A DNA stretch of 42,630 nt, from assembly GCA_016210585.1 (NCBI GenBank), contig JACQTX010000204.1, positions 1 through 42,630 of the forward strand, given 5' to 3'. Positions within the stretch are counted from its first letter, which is position 1, and every line of letters starts with the position of its first letter. The stretch is from Chloroflexota bacterium. Lineage in GTDB: Bacteria; Chloroflexota; Dehalococcoidia; Dehalococcoidales; JAFGLR01. The position numbers and the translations under genes were made by a program. The notes under the pieces were generated by a model, which searched no databases, had not been told where the DNA came from, and saw nothing but the letters and a program-made list of their open reading frames with translations. Of this stretch, positions 17,304 to 26,174 are shown piece after piece.

Positions 17304-18505
17304 TCTACCGCCTCCCGCTCACTGGCATCTTTCAGGGCAAAACGGCGCTCCGGGATGAAGGCCGTCGGGTCCTTTATGACTATCTGTTTGAGTGGCTGAT
17401 AGCCAAATCTTAGCTTTAGCTCGCCGGTCAGCCGGTCAAGCTCACGCCTGACTCTTTCGTGAGGCCACAAAGTAGGATGCTTGCCAGGCTCCTTCGTGAG
17501 CCAGAGGGAGATGGTCATACCTGATACTGGTGCCGGAAATTCTCGGCTCTCCAGCCAGGTTTCCAGGCGTCTCACGATGACATCGCTGGCAATAGTAGCC
17601 TCTTTCAAGGGCAGCCTTTGCGCTTCTTGTGTCCCGGACGCAAAGCTCAATCTGACCGTGATTTCACGGCAGAGCTTGCCATGCGCTTTCACGTCAGCAA
17701 GAAGCTTTCCCAGCACGGCGTCACCTGCCCGCAATATATCCAGGTAGCTGTCTATCGGCGGGTCAAACTCGATGGTATCCTCTACAATCTGAGGCTTCTT
17801 CCGGGGAATGAGCGGAGTAGGGTCAATCCCGTGCGACAGGTTGTGAAGGGTCATGCCTTCGCTGCCGAACTGGGTGACGAGCATTTCCCGTGGGAACCGG
17901 GAAAGCTGGCTGATAAAACGGATGCCCAGGAAACGCAGCCGCTCTTTGGCCTCATCGGAGCAAGGCAATAAATCTATCGAGAAAGAAGCGATGAAGTCCC
18001 GCTCTCTTCCCGGTGCCAGGATAACTGAAGCTTCCGGCGTGGCTACCAGGGCTGCCGCATGAGCGAAGAACTTGCCGCCGCTTATGCCGGCAGTGGCATC
18101 CAATCGGGTATCAGCACGTATTCTGGATACCATGTCACGGGTCAGTACCGCTTCATTTTGGACTCCGGCGACATCAAGACAGGCACAGCCGGGCTTCTCG
18201 GCATCTATTATGGGGCTGAAGTTTTCCAGGACGCTGAGCACTTCCTCATAAGCCTGCTCATACCGCTTCCCGTCCGCTGGCAAGAACTTCGCTTCGGGAC
18301 AAAGAGCATAAGCCTGGCGCAGTGACATGACACGGGCAACACCGGAGGCAGCCGCCTCTGGTGAAGCATCAAGGACAGGCTTGTCCTCGAAGGGCAACCC
18401 GCCAATTACAAGTGGCTGCCCTCGCCAGTCCGGGTTATGGCAAAGCTCCACCTGGACAGGCAAGTTATTGATTACCACACAGGCAATTCTCATCATTCTC
18501 TTCAC
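17300..18505 (-). CDS. imuB: ImuB-like Y-family polymerase homologue, predicted catalytically inactive
   Basis: Y-family architecture (LRQAYALCPEA, LSVLENFSPII, LRFLGIRFISQLSRFPREML), but the two acidic motifs read VVINNL and KPGCACLD instead of DMDxF and SIDEAYLD. Confidence 0.85.
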   Translation of the reverse strand: MKRMMRIACVVINNLPVQVELCHNPDWRGQPLVIGGLPFEDKPVLDASPEAAASGVARVMSLRQAYALCPEAKFLPADGKRYEQAYEEVLSVLENFSPIIDAEKPGCACLDVAGVQNEAVLTRDMVSRIRADTRLDATAGISGGKFFAHAAALVATPEASVILAPGRERDFIASFSIDLLPCSDEAKERLRFLGIRFISQLSRFPREMLVTQFGSEGMTLHNLSHGIDPTPLIPRKKPQIVEDTIEFDPPIDSYLDILRAGDAVLGKLLADVKAHGKLCREITVRLSFASGTQEAQRLPLKEATIASDVIVRRLETWLESREFPAPVSGMTISLWLTKEPGKHPTLWPHERVRRELDRLTGELKLRFGYQPLKQIVIKDPTAFIPERRFALKDASEREAVE

Positions 18506-18823
18506 CAGTAATGATACACTTGTTCTAGCAATTATAGATTATATCTCTGCCTTTTCCCTTTCGTCAAGAGAGGGGCATGGCCCCGGAATCAGCGATTGGC
18601 TTTACGGAAGATGATTTCGGGCAAATTCTTAGCTTCCAATCGCTATTTTGGGTGGGGAGGTGTATGTAACGGTAGGCGTCGAGGTGGGCGCCTCAGGAAA
18701 AGTGGGGGGCTAACCGTGGCTTACATAGCGTATTCAATCTTGGCAGATAGGGCGCGAGGAGGAAATGCTTCTCGAATCCAACAAAGTTAACAAGTGTGAC
18801 CTTGTCACTGGCTGGTTACCACG

Positions 18824-18843
18824 GGGCGGGTTAGAACCCGCCC
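18824..18843. terminator. GC-rich hairpin
   Basis: GGGCGGGT-TAGA-ACCCGCCC, 8-bp perfect stem in the intergenic junction region. Confidence 0.4.
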
Positions 18844-18877
18844 GCAATTTGAGCAACTGGAAGATACCTCATCTGCT

Positions 18878-19009
18878 CTATCTCACCAGGGCTTCGTGCA
18901 CCTGTCTTACCAAGTATCTCTCTTTGGCGTGAATTCCGTGTCCCCCACCGTGTAACTGGATGAGGGTGATAAGCTTGTCCTTAGCCTCATAGCCGAATAC
19001 CCCAAACAA
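18878..19009 (-). pseudogene. possible C-terminal gene remnant of unknown family
   Basis: Short open frame LFGVFGYEAKDKLITLIQLHGGGHGIHAKERYLVRQVHEALVR* with no start context, stop immediately upstream. Confidence 0.25.
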
Positions 19010-19223
19010 TCATACCTAAAACTTAGCTTTTTGATAATCTACTGTGATTGCCATTCTTATAAAGATGTGGCTAATCACATAGCGAGAATCCACGGACTAC
19101 GCTTTCGGACAGACGCTTGCTTGACAATGCGGGAAGCGCAGGGTAACATCGTTATTACTTCCAGTATTTGCAGACCTGGCCTTCAAAGCTGATTTCAAAA
19201 CTAAGTTGACAAGGAGTCCTGAG

Positions 19224-20510
19224 ATGCCTAATAGAGTAGTTGTTGTGGGTGGTGGTCTCAGCGGCTGTGCCGCGGCAGTGTCAGCTGCCAGAGCCGGAGC
19301 ACGAGTCACCCTGCTCGAGCGGATGGAGCTTCTCGGAGGCTGTGGGCTACTTGCGGGTAGAGTGGACCAGCGGTACTTCCCGGTCAGGGAAGAGTTACGG
19401 CTGATGGGTGGAGACGACATCTTTCGCTTGCTTGATAGTTGCACCCTCCACGAAAAGGTGGAATTTCCCTGGCCAAAACCCGGGGCAACCAAAACAATAT
19501 ACGACGTCACCAGGCTCGACCCTGTCTTGAAGAAACTTATGGATGAGATTGGTGTCGAGGTGCGATTGCAGTCGCGGGCAAAAGACGTTAGGATGGTCGG
19601 GCAGCGCCTTCAGGCGGTCACATTGGATGATAAGTCCTTGGTGAACGGAGACGTCTTCCTTGATTGTACCGGCGCCGTGGGACCTACCGGAAACTGCAAG
19701 CGGTACGGCAGTGGATGTGTTATGTGCATCATGCGTTGCCCGTCATTTGGTGACAGAGTCAGCATCGTAGCCAAGGCCGGTGTTAAGGAGTTAAAGGGGA
19801 AAAAGCCTGATGGGTCAATTGGTCCCAGGGGAGCTTCTTTTAGTTTGCTGAAGGAAAGTATGAGCCCTGAATTGAGACAGGAAATGGAGCGCGAAGGTTT
19901 GGTAGCGGTGCCACTGCCGCAGGAGATGGTTGATTACAAGCGTACCGACAATATCACCGCCAGCATGAATATTGACAGGGGTTTTGCGGAACATATAGTG
20001 CTGGTTGACACCGGGGCGTATGCCAAGAGCATTGCTACGGGGTACCGGACGCTATCGGAACTGAGGAAACTACCTGGCCTGGAGCGGGCGATATTCGCTA
20101 CTCCTTACGCCGCGACACTGGGCCTTTACGTGTCGTTTATGGCGCTTTCGCCGAGGGGTGCGGCGCTTAATGTCCCAGGCATTGAGAACCTCTTCGTGGC
20201 TAGTGAGAAACTGGGTATTAGCGGCATCGGCGAAGTCATAGCAACGGGCGTGGTGGCCGGGCACAATGCGGCTCGAAGGGCGGCCGGCGTGGCTCCCCTA
20301 ATTCTGCCCAGAACGACGATGTTGGGGGACTTCATTGGCTATGTTAAGGAGAGGTGGAATACTGAGGAGGGACTAAAGTCCAGGTTCCATTTGCTGCCTG
20401 GACCTTACTTCACCAGAGCTGTCGAGTCCGGCTTATACACTGAAGATAAGAGCTCGATACATCTGCGGATGGAGCAGGGCGGTCTGTTGAATATTCTTGG
20501 CCCTTTGTAG
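19224..20510 (+). CDS. FAD-dependent oxidoreductase
   Basis: MPNRVVVVGGGLSGCAAAVSAARAGARVTLLERMELLGG Rossmann GxGxxG; internal CVMCIMRC cluster; AAGGAG RBS. Confidence 0.82.
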   Translation: MPNRVVVVGGGLSGCAAAVSAARAGARVTLLERMELLGGCGLLAGRVDQRYFPVREELRLMGGDDIFRLLDSCTLHEKVEFPWPKPGATKTIYDVTRLDPVLKKLMDEIGVEVRLQSRAKDVRMVGQRLQAVTLDDKSLVNGDVFLDCTGAVGPTGNCKRYGSGCVMCIMRCPSFGDRVSIVAKAGVKELKGKKPDGSIGPRGASFSLLKESMSPELRQEMEREGLVAVPLPQEMVDYKRTDNITASMNIDRGFAEHIVLVDTGAYAKSIATGYRTLSELRKLPGLERAIFATPYAATLGLYVSFMALSPRGAALNVPGIENLFVASEKLGISGIGEVIATGVVAGHNAARRAAGVAPLILPRTTMLGDFIGYVKERWNTEEGLKSRFHLLPGPYFTRAVESGLYTEDKSSIHLRMEQGGLLNILGPL

Positions 20511-20597
20511 GCCAACAGGGTAGGGTGAAACGTCTAACGTATTCTATGAAGACTGCCTCGCCATAGATGTAGCTCGCTCGCCTCGACTGAGGATAGC

Positions 20598-20825
20598 CTA
20601 TCGGATGGCGTCTTCTCTCTCCAACTCTGGAATAATCCAGTCAAGTTCTAGTTCCCCGATCTTTTCTCTTCTTTGCAAGCCAGTGGCCACATCCCACCCT
20701 CTCGCTCCATAATACTCGTCGAGCATGGTCTCCAGTCGCCAAACACCTATCGCATGTTGTGTAAGCTCCATCATAGCAGGAAGTGCCACTACGAAGAATG
20801 CACCGGGAACTGACCCTGTTAGCAT
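20598..20825 (-). pseudogene. C-terminal remnant of an aldehyde:ferredoxin oxidoreductase
   Basis: ETMLDEYYGARGWDVATGLQRREKIGELELDWIIPELE aligns by eye with the C-terminus of the intact AOR at 38645-40567 (PVLDEYYQARGWDVTTGLQTRQTLQELGLADMVPELE). Confidence 0.72.
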
Positions 20826-20828
20826 CTT

Positions 20829-22106
20829 CTATTGCCTGGACTTTTCCTGGTTACACAGTTCGAGAGCAATCATCGCATACAGACTGGCAGCCTTGTGCAA
20901 ATCATCCACGCCAATACGGAAATTGCCGCCGCCACTTGCCGCCGCTGGTCCGTAGGTCAAGGCGGGAATGCCTACCTCGTTGAAAACATTGGTGTCTCGC
21001 CACATGCTACATAGCGGGCCACTGCCTACTCTGGGTTTTTCGTTGAAGAGTCTGAAGTGGGAATGTTCAACAGCTTGGATAAGAGGGCCAATATTCTTGG
21101 CCTCGTAACCGTTCCGCGATACGAAGATATCTACTTGCCCCTCCAATTCCAGGGAATGCAGGAGCTCTTCAAGCTCGGCCTTGAGGGCCAGGACATCCTG
21201 GCCGGGGCTAGTCATAATGCTAACGTATATCGAGCAAAGCTCTGACGTCCTGGGCAGACGGCTCAATGTTCCGCCTCTAATAGCGCCGATAGCGACTCTG
21301 GGAATTACCGTACCGCCGGGACAAATGTAGGTATGCTTCTTTTCGTAGTCCAGAGCCCAATCTTCGAGTCTCTGGATAAGTTTCGTCATGCGCACAATGG
21401 CGTTGGGGTTACGTTCTACAGGATACGGTCTAGCGAGATAAGGGGTATAAATAGACCTCTCGCCGACCACGGTGATTTTGGTGAAGACCTCGCCCGCTTC
21501 AACCCAGGCTAGCTCGAAGTTGCTAGCCTCAGCCACCAGGGCAAAATCAGCTATAATACCGTGGGTGACAAGCCACGGTGCCCCTACTGCCCGGCCATAA
21601 AGATGCTGGGCCTCGGTCCCGTCCGGAACTGGTTCCAACGATATTTCGCCGCTCACCGCGGTAAGTAGCAGGTCACCCTTGAGCCTAGCCTTAGCCTGCT
21701 TAAGTGCTTTCCCGGCAATCAAAAAGCAGGCCAAGGGACCCTTATCATTGACGATGCCTTCCCCGTATAGCGTGTCCCCTTCTTGCCACGCACCACGGTA
21801 AATTGGCTCATTGCTATCACGTCGCGTCCAGACCTCGTCCGGCGACACCGCGACATCCATATGGCTGTTGAACAGGAGACTATACCCACCGCCAGTTCCC
21901 TCGCATACTCCCACCACATTAGGGCGGTCTTCTGTCAGGCCAAGAACCTTGGTGGGGAAACCCTCTCGTCGCAACCAGTTGGCGACAAAATCCGCCACAT
22001 CCTTCTCTCGTCCTGCGGGGCTGTCTATGTTGCCGAGGTCAAGGGCCAGTCTGGTTAGCTCTTCTCGGTCAATTTTGGCCAAGACTTCTGCTGTTTGAGA
22101 ATCCAT
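20829..22106 (-). CDS. M20-family metallopeptidase (ArgE/DapE/acetylornithine deacetylase-like)
   Basis: 425 aa; LLFNSHMDVAVSPDE, GEGIVNDKGPLACFLIAGKALK, LLLTAVSGE. Confidence 0.85.
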   Translation of the reverse strand: MDSQTAEVLAKIDREELTRLALDLGNIDSPAGREKDVADFVANWLRREGFPTKVLGLTEDRPNVVGVCEGTGGGYSLLFNSHMDVAVSPDEVWTRRDSNEPIYRGAWQEGDTLYGEGIVNDKGPLACFLIAGKALKQAKARLKGDLLLTAVSGEISLEPVPDGTEAQHLYGRAVGAPWLVTHGIIADFALVAEASNFELAWVEAGEVFTKITVVGERSIYTPYLARPYPVERNPNAIVRMTKLIQRLEDWALDYEKKHTYICPGGTVIPRVAIGAIRGGTLSRLPRTSELCSIYVSIMTSPGQDVLALKAELEELLHSLELEGQVDIFVSRNGYEAKNIGPLIQAVEHSHFRLFNEKPRVGSGPLCSMWRDTNVFNEVGIPALTYGPAAASGGGNFRIGVDDLHKAASLYAMIALELCNQEKSRQ

Positions 22107-22190
22107 GGGTCAACCCCCTCCGAATAAGATGAGAGAATTTAACACTTTTGGGCATTCCTGTCAACCTAATGGAACGCTGTCCAGTCTCAG

Positions 22191-23627
22191 CTACTTCACC
22201 AAGTTCTCATCCGCCCGCCTAACTATCCTGTCCAGTTCTTTCTGCACTTCCTCGGGTAAATGCTGGGGTTGTAGCTTTTTCTTGAGCTCCTGGTATTCCT
22301 CAATCGCGCGGGCACGCAGGTCTTTTCCACCACTTGACCGCCATATTTCTAGCGGCGGAAGCAGAAACAGGTCTTGTCGTAGAGCATCGTGACAATGTCG
22401 CAAGGTATGTTTGGTATCCATGAAGTGGCCATCAGGAGCGACTTCAAGAATCTCCTGAAAAGCCAGGGTGTCATCATCAACCTTCACTCCGGAGTTGAGT
22501 CGTTTCAAAGCAGCAGTAAGGCTATTATCAATGATTAGTTGCACCGGACTGATGGCTTTAGCCACATTCAACTGCCCGGCGCCGCCCAAGATATCCCCGC
22601 CAGCTGCCGCAATTAGCATTGCCATGCGGGAACTTTCAATCATGCCCTGGCCATCTGGAATGAACGCATCGGCACCAAAACCGTAAGTGTGTACGGGTAT
22701 TCGGAAAACTTCCTTGACGAATTGTGTGCAGGCAGCCGTGCTCAGCAATGATTCAACGGTTGACTGCCCGACCTGGCCGCTGAGCATATCTATGCTGAAT
22801 GATAGTGGCATCCCGATGACTGGCGTGCCAGGCTTTATCATCTGGCTCATTGTAATCATGGCCAATATGACTACGGAAGAGAGTAGCGCCGTGCCGGCGA
22901 TGGTAATCGGCGCAGTTCCCCCAGAACTGGCCAAGCAGCCCGCCAGCAGCGGCACACCATACTGGCATATCAATAGGATTCCCGCCATGTTCCAGTCCTT
23001 AAAGCCTAGCGGCGCCAGTGACCCACCAATTACCTGTATCCTTGGCCTCTTCTTCAACTCGGCTTCGCTGCCGCTCACCGCCAAAGCAAGCTCAAACAGG
23101 TACTCAAGACTCTGCATGCCGTAAGGCTGTACCATGATGTGCTTTGAAGTATTCTCCAGCAAAAGCTTGAAGGCGTGGATATCAGCAGTTTGTGCCGGTA
23201 CATCCCTGGGTGAAGGCAAACCACAAACATTGATTTCAGACAGGATGTCTACGAGTTGAACGCATTCTCGTGTGTAACTCAGAGTCAGGTCATGGTAAGC
23301 ATTAGTCTCCGGGACGATATAAGATACAGCCCCTGTGCTGCTGCGCGTGTAGAATAGACCTTCGGGATGTGGCAAGAGATAAGAGTTCTTGTTTCCATCA
23401 GCCAGCGTCACAGAGTGCGGCACGGTGCGCAACGCATTCTCTATTATCTCTCTGGGGAAACAGACCTGCCGATTGCTGAAATCAACATTTGCCCCCAGTT
23501 TTTTCAAGATGTTCAGCCCTTTTTCGTAATTGACTCTCACACCTTTGTTGGACAGAAGATAAAGGCTCTTCTCGTAGATAGTGCTCATTTCCGCTTCAGA
23601 AAGCAATCTAAGCATTGACGTCTTCAT
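22191..23627 (-). CDS. trimethylamine methyltransferase (MttB) family protein, non-pyrrolysine type, copy 1
   Basis: 478 aa from ATG at 23627 with AGGAGGTG RBS; GLFYTRSSTGAVSYI, LENTSKHIMVQP, GGSLAPLGF; no in-frame TAG. Confidence 0.85.
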   Translation of the reverse strand: MKTSMLRLLSEAEMSTIYEKSLYLLSNKGVRVNYEKGLNILKKLGANVDFSNRQVCFPREIIENALRTVPHSVTLADGNKNSYLLPHPEGLFYTRSSTGAVSYIVPETNAYHDLTLSYTRECVQLVDILSEINVCGLPSPRDVPAQTADIHAFKLLLENTSKHIMVQPYGMQSLEYLFELALAVSGSEAELKKRPRIQVIGGSLAPLGFKDWNMAGILLICQYGVPLLAGCLASSGGTAPITIAGTALLSSVVILAMITMSQMIKPGTPVIGMPLSFSIDMLSGQVGQSTVESLLSTAACTQFVKEVFRIPVHTYGFGADAFIPDGQGMIESSRMAMLIAAAGGDILGGAGQLNVAKAISPVQLIIDNSLTAALKRLNSGVKVDDDTLAFQEILEVAPDGHFMDTKHTLRHCHDALRQDLFLLPPLEIWRSSGGKDLRARAIEEYQELKKKLQPQHLPEEVQKELDRIVRRADENLVK

Positions 23628-23773
23628 TGGCTGAAGCACCTCCTAAAAATAGATAACGGTTTTGAATGCGAAACGATATTGGTCCCGTTGCAGTCTGCTC
23701 GAAAACATGACTGGGAGCATTGCTAAGAAGCACAGAAGTTCGTCCCCTTTGTCGGCGAAATTATATAATCGGC

Positions 23774-23803
23774 ATAATAACCTCTTAATGGTTACTTTGT
23801 CAA
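23774..23803 (-). promoter_or_regulatory. sigma70-like promoter upstream of mttB copy 1
   Basis: On the minus strand TTGACA-N18-TATTAT. Confidence 0.6.
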
Positions 23804-23923
23804 GCCAAACGCTCTTCTGCCGACCGCTCTCCTGGTAGTGCAATATGGGACACTCTTGCTCCGCTACATAGTTGCATATGTGCATGAGCCGCTGGCACGA
23901 GGCTACGTTCGGAATAGGAATGA

Positions 23924-24868
23924 CTAGAGAGCTGTCAATATGAGAATCTCTGCAATGAAGCAAAGGAATGCTGCAGGGATAACAATTAGGGACCGTCTCG
24001 ATAATGGGACCCCTCTTAGACGTTCACCAAACATGCTCAGGGGCACAGCCAGAAGCGGCCAAACAGCCACTATGAGTGCGGCCAGTGAAACTCCGAGTTT
24101 GGCGATACCGCTGAAATAGAAGGTATAACCGATTGCCATACTTAGCACCCCGTGAAGTGCAAAGAAGGCATAACCTCTTTTCTTGGGGGACGCTCCGTTA
24201 ATAACTGTTTTCCCTCTCTTTATCAACAATAATGCGGGCAGGAGCATCAATATCGCAGAAGCCAAACCTGCCAACAGGGCATAATATGTCGCGGTGATAG
24301 GATTTGTATCAGCCGTTCCCAGCTTGATAAAGACCTCGCCGAGTGACCAACTCAAAGGGGCACCCAGTGCAACTAGAAAGGGCATCGCGCCCTGCAGGTG
24401 TCTTACTCCCGAAACATTTTTCGCCTTTTTTTCCTTACTGAGAGCTACCAGAACCAGACCTAACAACAGTAAAGCGGCACCAATCAAGATACGCGGGTGG
24501 ACAATTATCCGTTCACCCAGTATCCAGGTGCCTAATAGAACGGAGAACAAAAGCTTGGAAGACACAAATGGCGCCGCTCTCTTAGCCGCAATCATTCTTA
24601 TGGATATGTAGTAGCAGCCAGTTCCCAGAGGAAAAGTAAGAATACCGGCCAAAATAAGGTAGAGAGAGGATAAGACGGGAGGCACAAGCAGGGGTTTGGT
24701 GACCACAAAAGTCAATAATATGCTCCCTATTGCGAACGCCAGGCAGAGGCCCAACGAGATGTGGCGCCAGCTTGTCCCAACATAGTAAATACCAGACTCT
24801 ATTGCTGGCGCGGAAATCGCCCAAGCGAGGGCCGCGATAGCAACATAGGTAAGACTTACAGGCTCCAA
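23924..24868 (-). CDS. EamA/DMT-family transporter
   Basis: 314 aa, ~10 hydrophobic segments, internally duplicated EamA pattern. Confidence 0.8.
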   Translation of the reverse strand: MEPVSLTYVAIAALAWAISAPAIESGIYYVGTSWRHISLGLCLAFAIGSILLTFVVTKPLLVPPVLSSLYLILAGILTFPLGTGCYYISIRMIAAKRAAPFVSSKLLFSVLLGTWILGERIIVHPRILIGAALLLLGLVLVALSKEKKAKNVSGVRHLQGAMPFLVALGAPLSWSLGEVFIKLGTADTNPITATYYALLAGLASAILMLLPALLLIKRGKTVINGASPKKRGYAFFALHGVLSMAIGYTFYFSGIAKLGVSLAALIVAVWPLLAVPLSMFGERLRGVPLSRRSLIVIPAAFLCFIAEILILTAL

Positions 24869-25148
24869 ATCACATTTCCTTTACAAGTTCTCATTGAAAG
24901 CCTTATCGGTTTTTCGTCCTCGGATAATATAGCACATGTTCTGTAGCATCGCTTCTGAGGTTGGACAGCCACTCATTATCAAGCTAAAGTTCTTTGCCGG
25001 CCTGGTGCATCTGAAGAAGTAGTATTACACAGTTACCACCTCCCCAGCAAGGCGCTGATGAAAACCCACTGGATACCCGCGGCTTGCCGTGATGCTACGT
25101 GGTATTCAAACTTGCCAGGACTTGATGCTTGCAGCCCACATTTTTGAC

Positions 25149-25178
25149 TTGACAAGACATTAGGGGAAACGCTATATT
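25149..25178 (+). promoter_or_regulatory. sigma70-like promoter
   Basis: TTGACA-N18-TATATT, about 460 nt upstream of dctQ. Confidence 0.45.
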
Positions 25179-25637
25179 AGTCTATCTTTTCACTTTGGCG
25201 GTCAAGAAAGCCGTTACCTGCATGTGAGCCGCAACCTGCTGGAGCATATGATATCACGGCAGCCCTGAGCGCACCACTATCGGTGAGACCGGCCAGCGAA
25301 ATCAGCACGGCTGCGTTACAAGATCCGGAGGATGATACTGCCGCCTTCCGTGAGAGCATGGCGAAACCTTGAAGGAGACTTGCTGAATGTGGCGAAGCCC
25401 CGTTCTCCGAAGAATCAGGTCCAGTTGCTCACGGATATCAGCGTTCATCCGAATATGACCGGAGACGATGTGATCCTAACCGACCGGATTGCCGGGGTCA
25501 AGGAACGGACTGCCATTGATATCCCAAACTAAGCAAGTGGAGAGAGAGAATCGTCGCAAGTTCTGTGCAAGTTAATCTGATCGTCCCCCGGATGTGGTAG
25601 TAACTGAAGGTGTTGAAGTGCAGAGGTTAGGAATGGT

Positions 25638-26156
25638 ATGAAAGGACTCAAAATACGCTTTGGCACTATCGAAGATAGCCTAGAAGCCGTGGCCATGGCC
25701 TTCATCCTGTTCATGATGCTTCTAACCACAGCTGATATCATCGGCCGATACGTTTTCAACTCACCGATTGTCGGCGTCACAGAAATCGAAGAGGAGCTAA
25801 TGTCCGTAATAGTCCTTTTATGTCTCGCTTCCATTCAGCGAACAAATATTAACGTAGGTGTAGACCTTTTTGAGCAAGCTGTCAAAAGGAAGGGACACAT
25901 CCTCATTTATCACGGGATTCGTATCTTTAATTGTTTGTTGCCCCTTGTCCTTTACGCTATCGTCAGTTGGAGTAGCTTCGGTAGAGCAATGGATGCTTTC
26001 GCAGAACGTCTCTATTTTAGTGGCTTCCTTCGCCTGCCCAGCGGACCGTTTCTGCTGAGCGTGCCTTTGGGCAGCGTCTTACTTTGCATTCGCCTCGTTA
26101 TCCAAATAGTCAATGAGACTCGAAACAAGGATAGCGCGAGCATAGAAGTAGGGTAG
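25638..26156 (+). CDS. dctQ: TRAP transporter small permease
   Basis: 172 aa, four hydrophobic segments, TADIIGRYVFNSPIVGVTEIEEELM. Confidence 0.88.
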   Translation: MKGLKIRFGTIEDSLEAVAMAFILFMMLLTTADIIGRYVFNSPIVGVTEIEEELMSVIVLLCLASIQRTNINVGVDLFEQAVKRKGHILIYHGIRIFNCLLPLVLYAIVSWSSFGRAMDAFAERLYFSGFLRLPSGPFLLSVPLGSVLLCIRLVIQIVNETRNKDSASIEVG

Positions 26157-26174
26157 AGATACGAAGAGGGCATA

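Noticed and set aside
18760-18785. Possible tRNA fragment (CTCGAATCC)
   Set aside because: No acceptor, D or anticodon arms could be assembled; no intact tRNA seen in the window.
22191-23627. Pyrrolysine (UAG read-through) in the MttB homologues
   Set aside because: Both ORFs are continuous at 478 aa without an internal TAG.
23643-23963. 106 aa minus-strand ORF between mttB1 and the EamA gene
   Set aside because: Overlaps the EamA 3' end and the mttB1 promoter; no conserved features.
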